From assembly GCA_947441325.1 (NCBI GenBank), contig CANETR010000032.1, positions 1-10,239 of the forward strand: a stretch of 10,239 nucleotides of DNA. Reading direction: 5' to 3'. Shown here one piece after another: positions 7,033-10,239 of this stretch. Below the pieces are notes generated by a model. The model was not told where the DNA came from and made no database searches. It was given only the letters and a program-made list of their open reading frames with translations. Both the position numbers and the translations under genes were made by a program. Positions within the stretch are counted from its first letter, which is position 1; every line of letters begins with the position of its first letter. The DNA comes from Saprospiraceae bacterium. Lineage in GTDB: Bacteria; Bacteroidota; Bacteroidia; Chitinophagales; Saprospiraceae.

Positions 7033-7794
7033 CTAAAAAGTTATTTCAACAATAATAGGATATTTGCTTTTTATAGCTGCATTTTCAGCATTTAATATCT
7101 GTAAGGAAATTCTTTCTGAGGGCAATTTATTGTTCTCAAATAAATTTACAAGTGATTTACCTTTTGATAAGGCTTGAGTTAAAAAATCCTGAAGTTTTTG
7201 TTCCGATCTGGCAAAAAGCTTGACATTCAGATGTATATCCTTTACACTTACTAATTGATTAGTCAAAGTCTCCAATAAATCCTTAGCCTCTTTGCTAAGA
7301 TTGTTTGTAGCGGCGAACAGCAAACTATCATTCAATTCTATGCAAACTATTTTGTCCTTGCTGTAAATATAGCACCGATTTTCGGAATAATCAACTAAAG
7401 AATCCTTAAGTTTTTGGGCCAGTAGAGCTGCCTTATTCGCCATCATGCTTTGTTCAATTGCTTTATCAGCAATTACTTTTTGTAGCAAAGTTGTGCTTTC
7501 CAAAGTCCTTTTCAAGGAATCTCCAAGATTCTGATAGCGGTTTTGAATCTCGATATATTTTTCTTGCCAATTTTTTATTGCTTCCGCTTGTCGAGTTTGC
7601 TGCTCGGTCATTTCAACGGTATATACATTTTGCTGCTCACTGCATTTTTTCCAGGTCCTTCGGGCATCTGCCAGTTGCGACTTTAAACTGTCGATTTGCA
7701 TACCAAGCACAGAAACAGAATCAGCCAGCCTTTTTTGGGCAAAAAGCTGAAAATAGAAACTAGACAACAAACAAATCAAGACAATATTTTTCAT
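7033..7794 (-). CDS. Periplasmic coiled-coil protein with degenerate OmpA-like domain
   Basis: 253 residues from the start at 7794. A Sec signal peptide (about 1-20, ending QLFAQ) has no lipobox cysteine. An in-frame ATG at 7824 would add 10 residues before the signal and overlap the upstream gene, so 7794, 5 bases past that gene's stop, is preferred. Residues 25-135 are coiled-coil-like. The C-terminal part (about 145-253) follows the neighbouring OmpA protein: IELNDSLLFAATNNL matches SLSQKLLFTSGSSKI, and KLPSERISLQIL matches GVEPARLTSAGR. The binding residues are gone: FARS (194-197) replaces GHTD, ALSKGKSLV (208-216) replaces LSSSRAMSV, and NRRTEI has become SKYPIIVEI. It therefore probably does not bind peptidoglycan in the normal way. 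Function is unknown; pairing with its OmpA neighbour is an inference from adjacency. Confidence 0.8.
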   Translation of the reverse strand: MKNIVLICLLSSFYFQLFAQKRLADSVSVLGMQIDSLKSQLADARRTWKKCSEQQNVYTVEMTEQQTRQAEAIKNWQEKYIEIQNRYQNLGDSLKRTLESTTLLQKVIADKAIEQSMMANKAALLAQKLKDSLVDYSENRCYIYSKDKIVCIELNDSLLFAATNNLSKEAKDLLETLTNQLVSVKDIHLNVKLFARSEQKLQDFLTQALSKGKSLVNLFENNKLPSERISLQILNAENAAIKSKYPIIVEITF

Positions 7795-7799
7795 AACTT

Positions 7800-8564
7800 T
7801 TATACTCCAAATCTTCTCATCCATTCAGAACCGACTACCGTAGCAGCACAAGCAACATTAAGCGACTCAACACCCGATGCCATAGGAATTGTAAGCCATG
7901 CATCAATGAGGTTTCTATGCTGTTCAGATACACCCTCCGATTCATTACCCATAACAAAAATAGCAGCTTTTTTAAATTCATGCCTGTAAATATTGCTGCC
8001 CTCCTCGCCTGCCAATCCATAAATTGAAAAGCCACAATTTTTAGCAGCTTTCAATGCCTGAGTAAGTGTTTCGCATTTTAAAATACTACTCTTGAACACA
8101 ACACCTGCCGATGCCTTTACCACCAATGGATTTATTTTAGAGCTACCTTTCAATGGTAAAATCACGCCCATGCCTAAAGCAGTAGCCGTGCGTAAAATCA
8201 TGCCTACGTTTGCTGGTGTAGTTACGCCATCCAGTGCCAACCAGGCTTCCTTTTGAACGTCTTTATTGAAATTGTCGAAGTATTGCTGTGCATTGTCCAT
8301 TCCTGGCGCAATAACATCGGCCGCTAGGCCCTGATCCTGATTTGGATTTTTCGAAATTCTAGACACCTCCTCGGCACTTACCCAATTTGGTTCAATACCT
8401 TTTTTCTTGCAAAGGTTTAGAATATCTTTGATAATGTCACCCTTCGACTTATTCGCAATGAGGACTTTAGCAATCGACACATCATCCATTTCCAATAGCT
8501 CAAGTACAGGTTTTCTGCCGTAAACAGTGATATATGTATCGCGTGGGTGTTTTTGATAAGACAT
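7800..8564 (-). CDS. SpoU/TrmH-family RNA 2'-O-ribose methyltransferase
   Basis: Cytoplasmic AdoMet-dependent enzyme with the knotted SPOUT fold that methylates a ribose 2'-OH in rRNA or tRNA. It has 254 residues, a typical length. The N-terminal substrate-binding domain is about 12-85 (YGRKPVLELL at 15-24, DQGLAADV at 77-84). All three SpoU motifs are intact: motif 1 LDGVTTPANVGMILRTATAL (111-130, with Asn119 and Arg125), motif 2 VMGNESEGVS (204-213), and motif 3 IPMASGVESLNVACAA (226-241, with Ser234, Leu235 and Asn236). RlmB-like 23S rRNA modification is possible, but motifs alone do not settle the substrate. It is the first gene of the six-gene minus-strand operon; no Shine-Dalgarno is visible upstream, only an A-rich leader. 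The next gene begins 5 bases after its stop. Confidence 0.94.
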   Translation of the reverse strand: MSYQKHPRDTYITVYGRKPVLELLEMDDVSIAKVLIANKSKGDIIKDILNLCKKKGIEPNWVSAEEVSRISKNPNQDQGLAADVIAPGMDNAQQYFDNFNKDVQKEAWLALDGVTTPANVGMILRTATALGMGVILPLKGSSKINPLVVKASAGVVFKSSILKCETLTQALKAAKNCGFSIYGLAGEEGSNIYRHEFKKAAIFVMGNESEGVSEQHRNLIDAWLTIPMASGVESLNVACAATVVGSEWMRRFGV

Positions 8565-8595
8565 TTTTTTGAAATTGTCAGAAGACGGAAATTCG

Positions 8596-8654
8596 ATTTT
8601 CAGCTATAATCCTATCTATTTATAAACAGGGATCAAGATCTGGCAGCTGAAAAT
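8596..8654. repeat. Perfect 10-base inverted repeat ahead of the six-gene operon
   Basis: ATTTTCAGCT at 8596-8605 and AGCTGAAAAT at 8645-8654 are exact reverse complements, separated by 39 bases, inside the 112-base gap between the four-helix protein gene and the methyltransferase gene. They could form the stem of an RNA hairpin in a read-through transcript or be a pair of protein-binding half-sites. No T tract follows on the minus strand, so it is not a simple terminator. The inverted repeat is directly visible; a function is inference. Confidence 0.6.
8609..8636 (-). promoter_or_regulatory. Possible promoter of the six-gene operon
   Basis: On the minus strand TTGATC (8636-8631) and TAGGAT (8614-8609) are 16 bases apart, about 45 bases ahead of the methyltransferase start and inside the loop of the 10-base inverted repeat. 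The upstream element carries the TTG that Bacteroidota promoters favour, but TAGGATTA is a poor match to TAnnTTTG. It rests on short, weak matches only. Confidence 0.25.
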
Positions 8655-8676
8655 ATTGTAGCATTAATACATTTTT

Positions 8677-9090
8677 TTACAAGGAAATGCCATACAACAG
8701 CACATAAACTCCGCTGCCTAATGCGACAAGACCGGCTATTACCTGATATGCTGAAAGTTTCTTTCTTATTTCTTCTGCTTTAGCTTTTGAATTTTCGTCA
8801 TTTGCCATAAACTGCTGTACCATAGGGAATCCTAATAAAAATCCCACGATAGCCGTTGAAGCAATACAACATAAATTGATAATAAGAGAAAAATTATCCA
8901 TCTTGAGCGCAAATGCATCTAAGAGTTTTAAAACTGATAAAACGAGCGCTACCGCCCCAATAACAGCCTGATAAGGTATCATTTTTTCGATGTATTCCTT
9001 TGTATAAGGTAATTTTTCAATCACGATATTGGCTGCAGCAAGTGCACCTGCAATGATAGCCAACAGGCCAAAAACTATAAATGACAACAT
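8677..9090 (-). CDS. Small four-helix membrane protein with internal duplication, function unknown
   Basis: 137 residues and four predicted transmembrane helices (about 2-24, 40-57, 67-91 and 113-134), with a charged cytoplasmic-looking loop (about 96-112, NDENSKAKAEEIRKKL). Residues 35-57 and 110-132 are similar: both have a basic-hydrophobic lead, a Tyr-Gln pair (40-41 and 115-116), then a glycine and Val-Ala-Leu four to eight residues later, followed by a hydrophobic run ending in Leu-Leu. This points to an ancient duplication of a two-helix unit. No enzymatic motif or signal peptide is seen, and I do not recognise a named family. It stands alone, 112 bases ahead of the methyltransferase operon and 185 bases after the barrel protein gene, so it may have its own promoter. 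Confidence 0.8.
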   Translation of the reverse strand: MLSFIVFGLLAIIAGALAAANIVIEKLPYTKEYIEKMIPYQAVIGAVALVLSVLKLLDAFALKMDNFSLIINLCCIASTAIVGFLLGFPMVQQFMANDENSKAKAEEIRKKLSAYQVIAGLVALGSGVYVLLYGISL

Positions 9091-9275
9091 ATAAAAAATT
9101 TAAATTTATAGTGTTAGAAAAACAGCAATATTCAAGCTACAATATTAGGAAATTCTTGTGAAATTATCCATCAGAAGATGGTTTTACAATCCAAATTGAC
9201 AATTTTATTCCCCTAATCAATCATCAAAATTTATAATTGCATTTTCTGACTTTCTCCTTTTTACTGTTCATTCTC
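9091..9275. other. 185-base intergenic region, no gene seen
   Basis: Very AT-rich with stops in all frames. It contains a short hairpin (CCATC 9168-9172, GATGG 9177-9181, loop AGAA) and a self-complementary AAATTTAAATTT at 9096-9107 close to the start of the four-helix gene. On the minus strand a TATAAATTT at about 9110-9102 could be part of that gene's promoter, preceded by two TTG triplets, but the spacing is not decisive. Confidence 0.4.
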
Positions 9276-10239
9276 TTAAAGTCTGCGTCCCCTCTTGTTG
9301 GCAGGCTGCAACTTATATACATCCAGAAAGTAAAGTAATTTAATGGAAAACTGATTGAGTGTATTGTCATCGAACATGCCCGCAAAATTATCAAAATAAT
9401 TGAATTCCAACTGATTCGATGTATTTAGTGTCATATTTTTCCAAACCAAATTCAATTCTGAACCCGGCGCAAAGCGCCAGCGGAATATCAAATCGACATT
9501 AAAGGCATTGTAGTTTTGGTCCTGATTGCCACTGAAAGTAGTCGGCCCCAGATTTCCATCGGGCTGTAAGTTGAAAAAGCTGCTGTACTGTACCAAGGCC
9601 CAATAGTGACGGGCACTAAAACTCAGTGAAATCAGATCTGTGAAAAGATAATTAAAAGTAATTCGATTCTCAAGTGTCTGATAGTAACGGGAGCCAAAAA
9701 TGATATTCTGTTTGCCATCTGTATCCGTAAAGCGACGCACATAGCCAATGTTATTTCTTCGGATTGCCGTATTCTGCAGCAGCACCATATTGAAACGATC
9801 ACTGAAACGAATGCGGGGACTCAATTCTCCCTCTATTACATCGGCATTGTTCCATTCGGGGCTTGAGTTGTGAAACCTGCGGTAAGAAATTTCACCATCC
9901 AGGGCAAAAGGCTTGCGATAGTCACTAGAGAAAAAACCGCCAATTCTTCCCCAAACTGGCTTGAGCCATGGCTGCGCATTTACCCTGGCTTCGTAAAAAT
10001 CATTATAGCCAAAGGGCTGATAAGCAAAATCCAATCCAGCTGTTAAAAATTTACGGGTAGTCCCAAAGACAGAACCGTAAAGCTCAACCCGCATGAACTC
10101 TGTTGGATTATACAAATGATCCATATAAGCGCCAAGGGTCATTCGCAGATTGTTGTAAATCCAGAATGGCTCGAAAATATTATAAGTCGCCGAGGCTGAG
10201 GTCGTCATAAAATTGGTTCTACCAACAAAACCCAGGTCA
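9276..10239 (-). CDS. C-terminal part of a DUF5916-like outer-membrane-type protein (5' end outside window)
   Basis: The frame stays open to the right edge, adding DLGFVGRTNF before the Met at 10208, so that Met is internal and the gene begins outside the window. The 321 visible codons give alternating aromatic/polar beta-strand sequence typical of a transmembrane barrel. Landmarks suggesting DUF5916 are GFVGRTN near the left end, FRWRFAPGSELNLVWKN near the C-terminus, and a final NQFSIKLLYFLDVYKLQ strand. In that family an N-terminal carbohydrate-binding (CBM9-like) domain precedes the barrel; it would lie outside the window. The tail KRGRRL is basic, with no type IX secretion signal. The role of the family is not established; outer-membrane location is inferred. 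It is 185 bases from the next gene, with no strong terminator. Confidence 0.85.
   Translation of the reverse strand, partial: DLGFVGRTNFMTTSASATYNIFEPFWIYNNLRMTLGAYMDHLYNPTEFMRVELYGSVFGTTRKFLTAGLDFAYQPFGYNDFYEARVNAQPWLKPVWGRIGGFFSSDYRKPFALDGEISYRRFHNSSPEWNNADVIEGELSPRIRFSDRFNMVLLQNTAIRRNNIGYVRRFTDTDGKQNIIFGSRYYQTLENRITFNYLFTDLISLSFSARHYWALVQYSSFFNLQPDGNLGPTTFSGNQDQNYNAFNVDLIFRWRFAPGSELNLVWKNMTLNTSNQLEFNYFDNFAGMFDDNTLNQFSIKLLYFLDVYKLQPANKRGRRL

Noticed and set aside
7795..7824. N-terminal extension of the degenerate OmpA protein from ATG 7824
   Set aside because: It overlaps the methyltransferase gene and adds charged residues ahead of a clear signal peptide.
9168..9181. Hairpin CCATC-AGAA-GATGG as a terminator for the barrel protein gene
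   Set aside because: The stem is only 5 base pairs and the minus-strand tail ATAATTTC is not a clear T tract; its T run lies on the plus strand, where no gene ends.
1..10239. CRISPR array, insertion sequence, tRNA/rRNA gene or prophage fragment
   Set aside because: No regularly spaced repeats, no transposase or integrase frame, and no recognisable RNA gene were seen on either strand.

Overview
The window looks like a chromosomal segment of a Bacteroidota bacterium. The coding sequence is AT-rich and starts mostly lack good Shine-Dalgarno sequences. Several families are typical of the phylum: a RodA enlarged in its middle, a protein with an anti-sigma-like N-terminus and TPR-like C-terminus, a lipoprotein resembling the C-terminal domains of GldM, a coiled-coil OmpA lipoprotein, and the C-terminus of a DUF5916-type barrel protein. 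I cannot place it below phylum. I see no mobile element, CRISPR array, tRNA, rRNA or phage gene; this reads as core chromosome.

Layout. (1) 1-3086, plus strand: a tight three-gene run of rodA (cut by the left edge), an eight-helix membrane protein of unknown function, and a Sua5-type threonylcarbamoyl-AMP synthase. It ends at a bidirectional hairpin terminator (3089-3108) shared with the convergent gene on the other side. (2) 3121-3942, minus strand: a single membrane-anchored protein with an anti-sigma-like N-terminus and TPR-like repeats, preceded by a very A/T-rich 153-base gap. (3) 8564-4096, minus strand: six genes with gaps of 21 bases or less, or short overlaps. In order of transcription they are a SpoU/TrmH RNA methyltransferase, a signal-peptide coiled-coil protein with a degenerate OmpA domain, a canonical OmpA-domain lipoprotein, pterin-4a-carbinolamine dehydratase, a GldM-C-like lipoprotein, and a lipoprotein M15-family peptidoglycan carboxypeptidase. 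(4) 9090-8677, minus strand: a small four-helix membrane protein with an internal duplication. (5) 10239-9276, minus strand: the C-terminal part of a DUF5916-like outer-membrane-type protein, cut by the right edge.

How the genes fit together. The centre of the window is an envelope cluster. One OmpA lipoprotein carries the residues that hold diaminopimelate in peptidoglycan, a sister protein has lost them, a metallopeptidase trims peptidoglycan peptides, and a lipoprotein carries GldM-like Ig-type domains. RodA at the left edge polymerises peptidoglycan. Two RNA-modification genes (Sua5 and SpoU) and one pterin enzyme are interleaved. The pterin enzyme has no hydroxylase partner in the window.

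The most interesting points are the tandem OmpA pair with one degenerate member, the composition of the six-gene operon, the free-standing GldM-C-like lipoprotein, and a perfect 10-base inverted repeat ahead of the operon. I did not find a clearly novel defence or mobile system.
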